Source: Bacillus sp. Marseille-Q3570 (GTDB taxonomy: Bacteria; Bacillota; Bacilli; Bacillales; Fictibacillaceae). Taken from it: DNA of 59,845 nucleotides. This document shows positions 38,381 to 48,920 of the stretch, piece after piece (position 1 is the stretch's first letter; every line of letters starts with the position of its first letter). Position numbers and translations under genes: made by a program. Where the stretch lies: NCBI RefSeq assembly GCF_946151055.1, contig NZ_CAMGYZ010000023.1, positions 1-59,845 of the forward strand. The letters run 5' to 3'. The notes beneath the pieces were generated by a model, which had not been told where the DNA came from, did not search any database, and saw nothing but the letters and a program-made list of their open reading frames with translations.

Positions 38381-40867
38381 ATGCAAAAGGTAGGATCCGA
38401 AAGCAGCCATCTACTACGTAAGATCGCGGTGGTTGAGAGGTTGAAGAAAAGTATAGCCATGCAAGTGAAAGGGGTTTCCCAAGGAGCTAAACGCTTTCTC
38501 CTCCACTGGAGTTTACTGTTATTTTGTACAGGCTTTCTGTTAGGACGGGCGCTTATCCTTTCAGAGTTATCCCCCTTTGCGCTTCCGTTTTTCGGAGCAG
38601 TATTGTTCCTTAAGCGAGAACGCGCTGGTGTTGCCGCTATTGCATTGTTGGCGGGTGCACTGACAACGTTTGATCAAACAGGCTTATTTGTTTCGATCGG
38701 ACTGGCCGTATTTTTTGTAATCCATTCTATTGTGACGAATATAACGAAACAGACGTATAAAATTCTACCGATCACCGTTTTTGTTGCAAGTTTCATTACT
38801 AGAATGAGTATTCTTTCATTTTTATCAGAACCTATTACGACAGGAAGTCTTCTGATGGTTGTAATAGAAGCTGGGTTGAGCAGTATTTTGACATTGATTT
38901 TCATCCAAAGTATCCCGCTGCTTTCATTGAAGAAAATCCAGCATTCATTGAAAAATGAAGAAATTGTATGTTTCATCATCCTTTTAGCTTCAGTTATGAC
39001 CGGTACGATCGGATGGCAATTCTATGAATTATCTGTTGAACATGTTCTGTCCCGGTACCTTGTTTTAATATTCGCCTTTGTAGGTGGAGCGGCAATCGGC
39101 TCGACAGTAGGGGTAGTTACAGGTCTTATTCTTGGCCTTGCGAATATTGCTAGTCTTTATCAAATGAGCCTTCTGGCATTCTCGGGTTTATTAGGAGGCC
39201 TATTAAAAGAAGGTAGAAAAATCGGGGTGAGTATCGGGTTATTCATCGGTACATTGCTGTTAGGGCTTTATGGTCCAGAGAGCGGCATACTTACGACCAC
39301 GTTATTAGAATCGTGTGTTGCAGTAGGGTTGTTCCTTCTGACACCTAATAACGCCATTTCAAAGATTTCGCGCTATATACCTGGTACGAAGGAATATACG
39401 CAAGAGCAGCAACAATATCTCAGAAAAGTCAGAGATGTCACCGCAAGCCGTGTGGAACAGTTCTCCAATCTGTTCCAGGCGCTGTCCAATAGTTTTTCAA
39501 CAGTCAGTGCAACTAGTTTGATAGAAGATGAGGATAAGCGGGAACTAGATATGTTCCTAAGCAATGTCACAGAAAAAACTTGTCAGAATTGCTTTAAAAA
39601 ACGGCATTGCTGGGTGAATAATTTTGAAAAAACGTATGATTATATGGCTGAAATCATGGCAGAAACCAACCCGCAAGGTAAATTGAATGATCGGAAGCTG
39701 CAAAAGGACTGGGAGCGGCACTGTGTCCGTTCAAAAAAAGTGATTGATACAATCCAATACGAGCTCGGGCAATATCACGCGAACATCAAGCTGAAACAGC
39801 AAGTGAAGGAAAGTAGACGGCTTGTGGCTGAACAACTTCATGGTGTTTCACAAGTAATGGATAATTTCGCCAAAGAAATCCAGCGGGAGAGAGAAAATCA
39901 TCAGATCCAAGAAGATAACGTAAAGCAAGCTTTAGATGACATCGGACTTGAGGTCGGAAATATTGAAATCTATTCTCTAGATAAGGGTAGTATCGATATC
40001 GAAATGAGCATTCCTTATTGCAATGGACGCGGAGAATCTGAAAAGGTCATCGCTCCTTTATTGTCTGATATTTTAGATGAAACCATCGTGGTGAAAGAGG
40101 AAGAATGTGCAGCCTATCCGAACGGGTATTGTCACGTCGTATTCCGTTCCTCCCAGAATTTTGTGGTTGAAACAGGAATGGCCAGTGCAGCAAAAGGGGG
40201 AGCGTGGCTTTCCGGGGACAGCCATTCTACCATCGAACTTGGAGCCGGTAAGCATGCAGTAGCAATCAGTGACGGGATGGGGAACGGCGAACGTGCTCAT
40301 TTGGAAAGTAACGAGACGCTGAAGCTACTTCAGAAGATCCTTCAATCGGGAATCGACGAAACGACAGCAATCAAATCTGTGAATTCCATCCTGTCCCTAA
40401 GGACGACAGATGAAATCTTTTCAACTCTCGATCTAGCGATGATCGATCTGCAAGATGCGACGGTACGGTTTTTGAAAATCGGATCAAGTCCTAGCTTTGT
40501 AAAGCGCGGTGATCAAGTGCATATGATCGAAGCAAGCAATCTACCAATGGGAATCATCGAGGATTTTGATGTCGATGTTGTAAGTGATCAATTGAAAGCC
40601 GGGGATTATCTGATCATGATGAGCGATGGTATTTATGAAGGACCGAAGAATGTTGAAAATAAAGACGCCTGGCTGAAGAGAAAAATCAGAGAAATCAACT
40701 CAGATGACCCGCAACTCATAGCAGACCTTCTTCTAGAGGAGGTGATCAGGGCAGATTACGGGCAAATAGAGGACGATATGACAGTTGTCGTAACGAAGAT
40801 CAACCGTAATATCCCGAAGTGGTCGACCATTCCACATCAAAACAAAAAGCTACGGAAGCAAGCGTAG
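38381..40867 (+). CDS. spoIIE: Stage II sporulation protein E (PP2C phosphatase)
   Basis: An 828-residue membrane phosphatase that dephosphorylates SpoIIAA-P to release sigma-F and takes part in polar septum formation. It has an N-terminal hydrophobic region with about ten helices (residues 40-325), a central FtsZ-interacting/oligomerisation region with a cysteine cluster (CQNCFKKRHCW near 404), and a C-terminal PP2C/SpoIIE domain (about 590-828; AISDGMGNGERA and MMSDGIYEG). I start at the ATG at 38381; GTG at 38372 is an alternative. The length matches B. subtilis (827). Confidence 0.97.
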   Translation: MQKVGSESSHLLRKIAVVERLKKSIAMQVKGVSQGAKRFLLHWSLLLFCTGFLLGRALILSELSPFALPFFGAVLFLKRERAGVAAIALLAGALTTFDQTGLFVSIGLAVFFVIHSIVTNITKQTYKILPITVFVASFITRMSILSFLSEPITTGSLLMVVIEAGLSSILTLIFIQSIPLLSLKKIQHSLKNEEIVCFIILLASVMTGTIGWQFYELSVEHVLSRYLVLIFAFVGGAAIGSTVGVVTGLILGLANIASLYQMSLLAFSGLLGGLLKEGRKIGVSIGLFIGTLLLGLYGPESGILTTTLLESCVAVGLFLLTPNNAISKISRYIPGTKEYTQEQQQYLRKVRDVTASRVEQFSNLFQALSNSFSTVSATSLIEDEDKRELDMFLSNVTEKTCQNCFKKRHCWVNNFEKTYDYMAEIMAETNPQGKLNDRKLQKDWERHCVRSKKVIDTIQYELGQYHANIKLKQQVKESRRLVAEQLHGVSQVMDNFAKEIQRERENHQIQEDNVKQALDDIGLEVGNIEIYSLDKGSIDIEMSIPYCNGRGESEKVIAPLLSDILDETIVVKEEECAAYPNGYCHVVFRSSQNFVVETGMASAAKGGAWLSGDSHSTIELGAGKHAVAISDGMGNGERAHLESNETLKLLQKILQSGIDETTAIKSVNSILSLRTTDEIFSTLDLAMIDLQDATVRFLKIGSSPSFVKRGDQVHMIEASNLPMGIIEDFDVDVVSDQLKAGDYLIMMSDGIYEGPKNVENKDAWLKRKIREINSDDPQLIADLLLEEVIRADYGQIEDDMTVVVTKINRNIPKWSTIPHQNKKLRKQA

Positions 40868-40884
40868 TCTATGAAATCTAGTAT

Positions 40885-40937
40885 AAATCCCCTCCACCTT
40901 GACTATCATGGTAATATCAAAATTCGAGAGGGGATTT
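40885..40937 (+). promoter_or_regulatory. Hairpin covering the yabS ribosome-binding site
   Basis: AAATCCCCTC (40885-40894) and GAGGGGATTT (40928-40937) form a perfect 10-bp stem with a 33-nt loop and a short T run. GAGGGG in the right arm is the Shine-Dalgarno sequence of yabS. It could be a weak terminator for spoIIE, a translational switch, or both. Confidence 0.6.
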
Positions 40938-40942
40938 TTGGC

Positions 40943-41683
40943 ATGAGTAAGGGTACATTACGACAAATCCTATTGATCACCGACGGATGTTCGAATCATG
41001 GTGAAGATCCAGTCGCCATTGCGGCGCTGGCGAGGGAACAAGGGATTGCGATCAATGTCATCGGGATTCTATCAAAAAATGAAGCATATGGTGAACATGG
41101 ATTGAAAGAAGTGGAAGATATTGCGATGAGCGGTGGAGGAGTTAGCCAAATCGTGTATGCGACACAACTCGCTCAAACCGTCAAAATGGTAACCCAAAAG
41201 GCGATGACACAAACGATCCATGGGATGATCAATAAAGAACTGACACACATCCTGGGCGATGAACAACAAATGGAAGATTTACCTCCCGAAAAACGTGGAC
41301 AAGTCATGGAGGTTGTCGATGAGATTGGAGAAACCGTCAATCTGGAGGTCTTGATTCTTGTGGATATTTCAGCGAGTATGGACGATAAACTTCCAACTGT
41401 CCAAGAATCGTTGATTGATTTATCGATTTCCTTAAATTCACGGACAGGAAACAATCAATTTTCGATCTATGCCTTTCCAGGGAAGAAACATTCCGTTGAA
41501 AAGCTCCAAGATTGGACACCGCAGCTTGATACACTAGCGAAAACGTTCAAGAAAATTTCGACAGGCGGGATCACACCGACAGGTCCTGCGTTGAAAGAAG
41601 CGCTGGAACTCTTTTCGGATAAACGATCTAAGCGAAAGCTTCTAGGTGATTATGATGAATACATCGAAGAATCCGGAAGTTAA
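40943..41683 (+). CDS. yabS: YabS (VWA-like domain protein)
   Basis: A 246-residue protein of the YabS family, with a von Willebrand A-like fold. Two MIDAS-like segments are visible: LLITDGCSNHG near residue 9 and LVDISASMDD near 140-149, plus GITPTGPAL near 215. B. subtilis yabS is a sporulation-associated gene next to yabT; its role is unknown. I start at the ATG at 40943, which matches the B. subtilis N-terminus. It overlaps yabT by 29 nt. Confidence 0.88.
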   Translation: MSKGTLRQILLITDGCSNHGEDPVAIAALAREQGIAINVIGILSKNEAYGEHGLKEVEDIAMSGGGVSQIVYATQLAQTVKMVTQKAMTQTIHGMINKELTHILGDEQQMEDLPPEKRGQVMEVVDEIGETVNLEVLILVDISASMDDKLPTVQESLIDLSISLNSRTGNNQFSIYAFPGKKHSVEKLQDWTPQLDTLAKTFKKISTGGITPTGPALKEALELFSDKRSKRKLLGDYDEYIEESGS

Positions 41684-42653
41684 TCTTTCGATTGGATCAG
41701 TTATTTCCGGGAAATGGAACGGTAAGCACTATACAATTCTGCGCGAATTGGGAGCAGGTGCGACAGGTACTGTCTATCTCGCCAGAAGTGACGGCGCCCA
41801 GGTGGCTGTTAAAGTCAGCAGCGATACACTGTCGATTACATCTGAAGTAAATGTGCTCAAGCATCTATCGAAGGTCCAGGGGAAAACGCTTGGGCCTTCT
41901 TTTATCGAAATGGATGATTGGGTGACAGGATCATGTACCGTACCTTTCTATGTCATGGAATATGTGCAAGGTGAGTCGTTATTCGTATTTATGAGACAGC
42001 GTAAAGATGAGTGGTTTGGCATTCTCTTGTTACAGCTTCTCGGCGATTTAGCAGATTTGCATAAGGCAGGCTGGATATTCGGCGATCTCAAGCCTGATAA
42101 TCTTCTCATATCTGGTCCACCACCAAAAATCCGATGGCTCGATGTCGGAGGAACGACGATGATGGGGAGGGCGATCAAGGAGTATACAGAGTTTTTTGAT
42201 CGTGGATTTTGGGGGATGGGTTCTAGAAGAGCCGAACCAACTTATGATCTCTTTGCAGTCGGGATGATCATCATGAACTACGGCTATCCGAAGCGCTTTG
42301 ATAAAAAAGAGGGCGGATGGACGCAATTAAAAAAACAAATCGAACATAATCGTATATTAAGAAAATATCAGCCGATTCTATATAAAGCTTTTCATGGGCA
42401 TTATCCAAATGCAATTGATATGAGGCAGGATCTACTACAGCTTTATTCGAAGAAGTCAGCATCTAAACCGACTGCAACTGCTCACAAAGGAAAGACCTCA
42501 TCCACACAAGCCCAGCAGCGATCATTGTCTGGCCGTTCTGGACGCAATCGGCAGAAAAAGATCAGAAAACGTCGCCACATAATGGAAGCAGCACTCATAT
42601 TCCTATTTTTGTTTGTCTTTTATGTTGTTTACTTGATGGGACAAACAATGTGA
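41655..42653 (+). CDS. yabT: Membrane-anchored Hanks-type Ser/Thr kinase YabT
   Basis: A 332-residue kinase. In B. subtilis YabT is a DNA-activated septal kinase that phosphorylates RecA during sporulation. The kinase core spans about residues 20-265, with the glycine loop LGAGATGTVYLA (near 32-43), the VAVKV lysine, catalytic GDLKPDNL near 145 and DVGG in place of DFG. A basic, Ser/Thr-rich linker leads to one C-terminal membrane helix (about 310-328). The start is one of two ATGs; I chose 41655, 6 nt after AGGTG. Confidence 0.92.
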   Translation: MNTSKNPEVNLSIGSVISGKWNGKHYTILRELGAGATGTVYLARSDGAQVAVKVSSDTLSITSEVNVLKHLSKVQGKTLGPSFIEMDDWVTGSCTVPFYVMEYVQGESLFVFMRQRKDEWFGILLLQLLGDLADLHKAGWIFGDLKPDNLLISGPPPKIRWLDVGGTTMMGRAIKEYTEFFDRGFWGMGSRRAEPTYDLFAVGMIIMNYGYPKRFDKKEGGWTQLKKQIEHNRILRKYQPILYKAFHGHYPNAIDMRQDLLQLYSKKSASKPTATAHKGKTSSTQAQQRSLSGRSGRNRQKKIRKRRHIMEAALIFLFLFVFYVVYLMGQTM

Positions 42654-42671
42654 TACGTCTGGGTGTAAATA

Positions 42672-42700
42672 TTGACATCAGTCACACCTTCTTCTATGAT
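42672..42700 (+). promoter_or_regulatory. tilS promoter (sigma-A)
   Basis: -35 TTGACA (42672-42677), 17-nt spacer, -10 TATGAT (42695-42700), 60 nt before tilS. Confidence 0.75.
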
Positions 42701-42759
42701 AGCGATGATTTCTTAAAACTGAGGCACCCACATAACCGCCAACTGAAGGGGATAGTTTC

Positions 42760-44160
42760 ATGTTAGAAGCTGTAGATCGATTCGTTCAAAAACATAAGCT
42801 GTTGAATAAAGGTTCTGCCATTGTTGTCGGCGTTTCCGGGGGACCGGATTCGATGGCATTACTCGATTATTTGCTAAAAAAACGAAGCGAACTGAATTTG
42901 AAGATCATCGCTGCTCACATGGATCACATGTTCAGAGGAAGGGAATCCATTAAGGATGCTGAGTGTGTGGAACAATTCTGCCTGGCTAACAATGTCCCTC
43001 TTGAACGAGAACAAAAGAATCTTCCGTTATATATAGAAGAAACAGGAGAATCTCCACAGCTCGCTGCACGTACACTGCGTTATGATTTTTTCGATTCCGT
43101 AATGCAGCAATATGATGCAGATTGTTTGGCTCTTGCTCACCATGGAGACGATCAAATTGAAACGATCTTGATGAACATGGTGAGAGGAGCAGCGCATGCA
43201 GGGCTTTCCGGCATTCCAGTGACACGGTCTTTTTCGAATGGGCGTATTATCCGTCCATTTCTAGGAATAACGAAGGCTGAACTTGTACATTATTGTAAAG
43301 ACGAAAAAATTCCTTATCGGATCGACCCCAGTAATAAGAGTGACAAATATAAACGGAACCGATTCAGGGAAAACGTCCTGCCGTTCTTGAAAGATGAAAA
43401 TCCGAACACACATGAAAAATTTCAACAACTGAGTGAATGGATAGTTGAGGATGAGAATTATCTTCAGAAACAGACAGAAAAGGAACTTGTGAACGTTATT
43501 CTGCAAAAGTGTGACAAAGAATTGACATTGTCTGTGCCACACTTTCTCAAGATGGCAATTCCTTTACAAAGAAGAGGGATTCATCTAATATTAAACTATC
43601 TTTACCAATTGGATGTGACCAATATTACATCTATTCATATCAAGGATTGCATTCAATTGATGAAGTCGGACAACCCCTCTGGAACAATGCATTTGCCAAC
43701 TGGTCTTATTGTAAGACGCGAATACGACAAATGTATTTTCACGTTTCAACAGTCGGATACACCACATTCCTTTACATATCGCTTGGAAATCGGCCAATCG
43801 TATGAATTGCCTGTCGGGAAACTGATTTACCGTACCGTTGATGAGGAAAGTACCGGCGAAAAGGGGAAAAACCATTTCATCTTTCATCCCTCTCAACTTC
43901 AATTACCATTATTCGTTCGAACTAGAGAAGATGGTGATCGTATCCAGCCAGCTGGAATTAAGGGGTCTAAGAAAGTGAAAGATGTGTTCATTGACGCGAA
44001 ACTACCAAAGCAACTCAGGGATATTTGGCCTATTGTCACTGATTCATCAGGTAAAATCATCTGGATACCAGGTGTAAAGCATGCTGAAGTAGGTCCATCA
44101 TATGGCGGCAGCGAACAATGGATGTCTTTATCTTTTCAAAATATCAGTCATGAGGTCTAG
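42760..44160 (+). CDS. tilS: tRNA(Ile)-lysidine synthetase
   Basis: A 466-residue PP-loop ATPase that converts C34 of tRNA-Ile(CAU) to lysidine, so it reads AUA. The PP-loop SGGPDSMALL lies near residues 25-34, with AHHGDDQIET near 126-135. The N-terminal catalytic domain (1-220) is followed by the substrate-specificity and C-terminal TilS domains. As in B. subtilis, hprT follows, 15 nt downstream. Confidence 0.96.
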   Translation: MLEAVDRFVQKHKLLNKGSAIVVGVSGGPDSMALLDYLLKKRSELNLKIIAAHMDHMFRGRESIKDAECVEQFCLANNVPLEREQKNLPLYIEETGESPQLAARTLRYDFFDSVMQQYDADCLALAHHGDDQIETILMNMVRGAAHAGLSGIPVTRSFSNGRIIRPFLGITKAELVHYCKDEKIPYRIDPSNKSDKYKRNRFRENVLPFLKDENPNTHEKFQQLSEWIVEDENYLQKQTEKELVNVILQKCDKELTLSVPHFLKMAIPLQRRGIHLILNYLYQLDVTNITSIHIKDCIQLMKSDNPSGTMHLPTGLIVRREYDKCIFTFQQSDTPHSFTYRLEIGQSYELPVGKLIYRTVDEESTGEKGKNHFIFHPSQLQLPLFVRTREDGDRIQPAGIKGSKKVKDVFIDAKLPKQLRDIWPIVTDSSGKIIWIPGVKHAEVGPSYGGSEQWMSLSFQNISHEV

Positions 44161-44175
44161 GAGGAATACATATTT

Positions 44176-44718
44176 ATGAGAAATGATATGCAAGAAATCT
44201 TGATTTCTGAAGAAGAAATTCAAGAAAAGGTGCATCAACTCGCATCACAATTATCAGATGAATACAGAGATCGCTTCCCGCTTGTGATCGGTGTACTAAA
44301 AGGTGCATTACCTTTCATGGCGGATCTTGTAAAACGTATGGATATCCATGTGGAACTTGATTTCATGGATGTTTCAAGCTACGGAAACTCAACAGTATCA
44401 TCTGGCGAAGTCAAAATCATCAAGGATTTGAATACTTCGATTGAAGGTCGGGACATCTTGATTGTAGAAGATATCATCGACAGCGGACTGACGCTGAATT
44501 ATCTTGTTGAGTTGTTCAAACACCGGAAAGCGAAATCGATTAAGATCGTCACTTTATTGGATAAGCCCACAGGGCGTAAGGTCGATTTGACACCCGATAC
44601 TGCAGGGTTCATTGTCCCGGATGCTTTTGTTGTAGGTTATGGTTTAGACTTTGCTGAACGATATCGGAACCTGCCATTCATCGGTGTATTAAAACCTGAA
44701 ATCTACCAAGGCCAATGA
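44176..44718 (+). CDS. hprT: Hypoxanthine-guanine phosphoribosyltransferase
   Basis: A 180-residue purine-salvage enzyme that makes IMP or GMP from hypoxanthine or guanine and PRPP. The PRPP-binding motif [13 protein letters not shown] lies near residues 94-106, with [13 protein letters not shown] near 38-50. CTAGGAGG precedes the ATG. It belongs to the tilS-hprT-ftsH operon; B. subtilis HprT also forms a regulator with TilS for ftsH. Confidence 0.97.
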   Translation: MRNDMQEILISEEEIQEKVHQLASQLSDEYRDRFPLVIGVLKGALPFMADLVKRMDIHVELDFMDVSSYGNSTVSSGEVKIIKDLNTSIEGRDILIVEDIIDSGLTLNYLVELFKHRKAKSIKIVTLLDKPTGRKVDLTPDTAGFIVPDAFVVGYGLDFAERYRNLPFIGVLKPEIYQGQ

Positions 44719-44786
44719 GTTGTGAAATAATGAACAGATATGATACTATAAATTATGATTTGCTTGTATGCGAGAGGAGGTAAGGG

Positions 44787-46739
44787 ATGAATCGCATCTT
44801 TAGAAATACAATATTTTACTTATTAATATTCCTTGTTGTTGTTGGGATCGTCAGTTTCTTCAATGGCAACAACAACGACGTTAAACAATTAAAATACGGT
44901 GATTTCACCGAAGCTCTACAAAATGGTGAAATCGAGTCTCTTACGATGCAGCCTAAGAATCAGGTTTACGTTCTACAAGGTAAGCTGAAGTCTTATGACG
45001 ATGAGACGACTTTCACTACAAACATCCCACCGGACATGACTAAAGATGTCCTGGCACAGGTGGAGGGTGCAGATGTTGAAATAAAGGAAGCTGAAGGAAC
45101 AAGCGGTTGGGTAACCTTCTTTACCTCCATTATTCCATTTGTCATCATTTTCATCTTATTCTTCTTCCTTCTTAACCAAGCTCAGGGTGGCGGCAGCCGT
45201 GTCATGAACTTTGGTAAAAGTAAGGCTAAACTTTACAGTGAAGAAAAGAAGAAAGTAACATTCAAAGACGTAGCGGGTGCAGATGAAGAGAAGCAAGAAT
45301 TGGTCGAGGTTGTCGAATTCTTGAAGGATCCTCGTAAATTCGCATCACTTGGTGCACGTATTCCAAAGGGTGTCCTGCTGGTAGGACCTCCAGGAACTGG
45401 TAAGACATTACTTGCTCAGGCTGTAGCCGGTGAAGCAGGCGTTCCTTTCTTCTCTATCAGTGGTTCTGATTTCGTCGAGATGTTCGTCGGTGTCGGTGCT
45501 TCCCGTGTCCGTGATTTATTTGAGAACGCGAAGAAGAACTCACCATGTATCATCTTCATCGATGAAATCGATGCAGTAGGTCGTCAGCGTGGCGCGGGTC
45601 TTGGTGGAGGTCACGATGAACGTGAACAAACCTTGAACCAGTTGCTTGTTGAAATGGATGGTTTCAGTGCGAACGAAGGAATCATCATCGTGGCGGCTAC
45701 GAACAGACCGGATATTCTAGACCCAGCATTATTGCGTCCTGGACGTTTTGACCGTCAAATTCCAGTCGGTCGTCCTGATGTCAAAGGACGCGAAGCGGTA
45801 CTTAAAGTACATGCCCGTAACAAACCTTTAGCAGATACAGTCGATATCAAAACGATTGCAATGCGTACCCCAGGATTCTCTGGTGCAGATCTTGAGAACT
45901 TGTTGAATGAGGCAGCTCTTGTTGCTGCTCGACAGAATAAGAAACAAATTGAAATGGAAGACATCGATGAAGCGACAGATCGCGTCATTGCCGGTCCGGC
46001 CAAAAAAAGCCGTGTCATTTCCCAAAAAGAGAAGAACATCGTTGCTTATCATGAAGCAGGACATACGATTATCGGTCTTGTTCTAGACAATGCGGAGATT
46101 GTCCATAAAGTCACCATTGTCCCTCGTGGTCAGGCTGGTGGTTATGCGGTAACCCTACCTAAAGAAGACCGTTACTTCATGACTAGGCCAGAATTGGTCG
46201 ACAAGATCACTGGATTGCTCGGCGGACGTGTGGCGGAAGAAATTTCGTTCAATGAATCAAGTACCGGCGCAAGCAACGACTTCCAGCGTGCTACAGGCAT
46301 CGCTCGTCGTATGGTCACTGAGTTCGGAATGAGTGAAAAACTCGGTCCGATGCAATTCGGGCAAGGTCAAGGCGGTAATGTATTCTTAGGCCGTGACATT
46401 CAAAATGAACAAAATTATAGTGATGCAATCGCTCATGAAATCGATCTTGAAGTCCAAAAGATCATAAAAGAAGCATATGATCACTGTAAGGAAATTCTTG
46501 TCCAACATCAGGATAAATTGAATCTGATTGCTGAAACATTGAAAGAAGTCGAAACGCTCGATAGCGAACAGATCAAATCCCTGTTTGAAACAGGTGAAAT
46601 GCCTGAAGGATATGAATACCCGAAGAAGAAACCTGAGTCTTCCGATGATGATGTGAAGGTCAATATCACGAAAAAAGAAGAAAACACTTCAGAGGAATCT
46701 GATGAAAATAAGGATTCAGATTCTGAGGATAGAGAATAA
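44787..46739 (+). CDS. ftsH: ATP-dependent zinc metalloprotease FtsH
   Basis: A 650-residue membrane AAA+ protease for quality control of membrane and regulatory proteins. Two N-terminal membrane helices (about 6-25 and 108-128) flank the extracellular domain. The AAA domain has Walker A GPPGTGKT near 201 and Walker [14 protein letters not shown] near 255. The zinc protease motif HEAGH is near 421. An acidic Asp/Glu-rich tail (about 610-650) makes it slightly longer than B. subtilis FtsH (637). Confidence 0.98.
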   Translation: MNRIFRNTIFYLLIFLVVVGIVSFFNGNNNDVKQLKYGDFTEALQNGEIESLTMQPKNQVYVLQGKLKSYDDETTFTTNIPPDMTKDVLAQVEGADVEIKEAEGTSGWVTFFTSIIPFVIIFILFFFLLNQAQGGGSRVMNFGKSKAKLYSEEKKKVTFKDVAGADEEKQELVEVVEFLKDPRKFASLGARIPKGVLLVGPPGTGKTLLAQAVAGEAGVPFFSISGSDFVEMFVGVGASRVRDLFENAKKNSPCIIFIDEIDAVGRQRGAGLGGGHDEREQTLNQLLVEMDGFSANEGIIIVAATNRPDILDPALLRPGRFDRQIPVGRPDVKGREAVLKVHARNKPLADTVDIKTIAMRTPGFSGADLENLLNEAALVAARQNKKQIEMEDIDEATDRVIAGPAKKSRVISQKEKNIVAYHEAGHTIIGLVLDNAEIVHKVTIVPRGQAGGYAVTLPKEDRYFMTRPELVDKITGLLGGRVAEEISFNESSTGASNDFQRATGIARRMVTEFGMSEKLGPMQFGQGQGGNVFLGRDIQNEQNYSDAIAHEIDLEVQKIIKEAYDHCKEILVQHQDKLNLIAETLKEVETLDSEQIKSLFETGEMPEGYEYPKKKPESSDDDVKVNITKKEENTSEESDENKDSDSEDRE

Positions 46740-46749
46740 TATTCATCTC

Positions 46750-46782
46750 AAAAAGATGCCCTGACGATGGGCATCTTTTTTG
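46750..46782 (+). terminator. ftsH terminator
   Basis: AAAAGATGCCC pairs with GGGCATCTTTT around a 7-nt loop, followed by a T run. Confidence 0.92.
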
Positions 46783-46917
46783 AATTAAGGACTACCTCGC
46801 ACTTTATTATGATAAAGGCAAGTAATCTCTTACAATGGTGGGCAAGGTAAAGATCTTCTGGAACTTTAATGGTCTAAGATGTTGATTTCTGCGAGACCCC
46901 AAAGCCATATCTTTAGC

Positions 46918-47102
46918 TAACGGACATCAGAGGCGTTATTTGTAGGCAAAATCGATGTTTCTGAATTTTAACGGACACCACAGCCGTTATCTGTGAACAA
47001 AGCAGCTGATTTTCTATGATATTTGCGAAATAAGGTCCCTGGTGTCCGTTAAGTTTGTAAAATTCCATTATTTTGGTCAAATAAGGTCTCCTGTGTCCGT
47101 TA
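46918..47102. repeat. Family B interspersed repeat, copy 3 (nested double element)
   Basis: Nested inverted ends: outer TAACGGACA (46918-46926) with TGTCCGTTA (47094-47102), and inner TTAACGGACACCA (46968-46980) with TGGTGTCCGTTAA (47040-47052), perfect over 13 bp. Two left modules (CGTTATTTG, CGTTATCTG) and two right modules (AATAAGGTC) are present. Nothing else is evident between ftsH and coaX. Confidence 0.88.
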
Positions 47103-47234
47103 ACGGGGAAGTGCATCTTGGTTTCAGCGAGGATAGGGTGCGGAAGTAAGGCTCCCGGGCTTGATCTTTGATGTTTTCAACGGATGTTTATGTTATAACT
47201 AAAGATAGAATTCGTATAGATAGTGGGGAATGAC

Positions 47235-48008
47235 ATGATTTTAGTAATGGATGTAGGAAATACAAATATCGTCCTCGGTGTTTATGAAGGAGACGATCTT
47301 AAATACCATTGGCGAGTTGGTACAAGCCGGAAAAAGTCCGAAGATGAATATGGAATGTTCATTTCCAATTTGCTGACACATATTGGTCTTGGCTTTAACG
47401 ACATTGATGGGATCATCCTATCATCGGTGGTACCTCCACTTATGTTTCCGCTCGAGAAAATGTGTGAGAAATACTTTAACCTAAAGCCACTCATCATCGG
47501 TCCTGGAATCAAGACCGGTTTGAACATAAAAACTGAAAACCCGCGAGAGGTCGGTGCTGACCGTATCGTCAATGCGGTTGCAGCATTGCATGAATATGAT
47601 TCACCGTTGATCATCGTCGATTTTGGTACGGCAACAACGTATTGCTATATTGATAAAAACAAAAACTATTTAGGCGGAGCGATTTCACCAGGGATCAGCA
47701 TTTCCACTGAAGCCCTCTATACGCATGCCGCTAAATTACCTCGGATTGAAATCACAAAACCTTCCCACGTTGTCGGTAAGAATACTGTAAGTGCGATGCA
47801 AGCCGGTATTTTTTATGGATATGTCGGTCAAGTGGAAGGCATCGTCAAACGGATGAAAGAACAGGCCGAGGAGGAACCATTGGTGATTGCGACAGGCGGT
47901 TTAGCGCACCTGATCGGAGAAGAGTCTCCCATCATTGATGTTGTTGATCCGTTCCTGACATTGAAAGGCTTGCAGTTGATCTATCATAAAAATACAGAAC
48001 TTCATTAA
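47235..48008 (+). CDS. coaX: Type III pantothenate kinase
   Basis: A 257-residue kinase for the first step of CoA synthesis, in the ASKHA fold. Motifs are the N-terminal phosphate-binding [10 protein letters not shown] near residue 6, GADRIVNA near 106 and DFGTATT near 128. I start at the ATG at 47235 after GTGGGGA, giving [12 protein letters not shown] at 47223 is an alternative. hslO follows after 15 nt. Confidence 0.95.
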   Translation: MILVMDVGNTNIVLGVYEGDDLKYHWRVGTSRKKSEDEYGMFISNLLTHIGLGFNDIDGIILSSVVPPLMFPLEKMCEKYFNLKPLIIGPGIKTGLNIKTENPREVGADRIVNAVAALHEYDSPLIIVDFGTATTYCYIDKNKNYLGGAISPGISISTEALYTHAAKLPRIEITKPSHVVGKNTVSAMQAGIFYGYVGQVEGIVKRMKEQAEEEPLVIATGGLAHLIGEESPIIDVVDPFLTLKGLQLIYHKNTELH

Positions 48009-48023
48009 GGAAGGAGATCCTCA

Positions 48024-48920
48024 ATGTCCGATTACTTAGTAAAAGCACTAGCCTTTGATGGGAATATCCGTGCTTATGCAGTAAATACAACTGATATGGT
48101 AGGAGAAGCACAACGCCGCCAAAAAACCTTACCTACCGCTTCTGCCGCACTAGGCCGTGCCATGACCGCTTCTACGATGATGGCTTCTATGTTGAAAGGT
48201 GACAGCAATAAATTGACAGTGAAAATCGAAGGTGGAGGACCGATCGGTGTCATCATCGTAGATGCGAATTCGAAAGGCGAAACGAGAGGGTATGTATCTA
48301 ATCCGAACGTCCATTTCGATTTGAATAAGCATGGAAAACTGGACGTAGCAAGAGCCGTTGGGACAAACGGACACTTGTCCGTTGTCAAAGACCTTGGCAT
48401 GAAGGAAAACTTCACTGGCCAGGTTCCTATTGTTTCCGGTGAGCTTGGAGAAGATTTTACGTATTATTTCGTATCCTCTGAGCAAATTCCTTCTGCGGTT
48501 GCAGTTGGTGTACTTGTGAATCCGGATAACTCAATCCTTGCGTCGGGAGGATTTGTCATCCAGGTTATGCCCGGGGCACAAGAGGAAATGATCACGTTCA
48601 TCGAAAAGCGGCTGGAGCATATCGATCCCGTTTCGAAAATGATTGAGTCAGGAGATAGCCCTGAACAATTATTATATAACGTCTTAGGTGAAGAAAATGT
48701 CAAAATCCTCTCAACGTCACCAGTTTCGTTCTCATGCAGTTGTTCACGCGAACGATTTGCAGATGCGATCATCAGTCTGGGCGAAGCGGAAATTCTAGAT
48801 ATGATCAAAGAAGATGGAAAAGCAGATGCCAATTGTCACTTCTGTAATGAATCTTATCACTATACAAAAGAGGATCTGGAATCACTTGCTGAAGAAGCAC
48901 GTAAGGAGAAGAATGGATGA
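48024..48920 (+). CDS. hslO: Redox-regulated chaperone Hsp33
   Basis: A 298-residue holdase chaperone activated by oxidative unfolding. The C-terminal zinc-binding redox switch is intact: CSC near 239-241 and CHFC near 272-275. The N-terminal substrate-binding domain includes [10 protein letters not shown] near 71. Its stop overlaps the yacD start by 4 nt. Confidence 0.96.
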   Translation: MSDYLVKALAFDGNIRAYAVNTTDMVGEAQRRQKTLPTASAALGRAMTASTMMASMLKGDSNKLTVKIEGGGPIGVIIVDANSKGETRGYVSNPNVHFDLNKHGKLDVARAVGTNGHLSVVKDLGMKENFTGQVPIVSGELGEDFTYYFVSSEQIPSAVAVGVLVNPDNSILASGGFVIQVMPGAQEEMITFIEKRLEHIDPVSKMIESGDSPEQLLYNVLGEENVKILSTSPVSFSCSCSRERFADAIISLGEAEILDMIKEDGKADANCHFCNESYHYTKEDLESLAEEARKEKNG

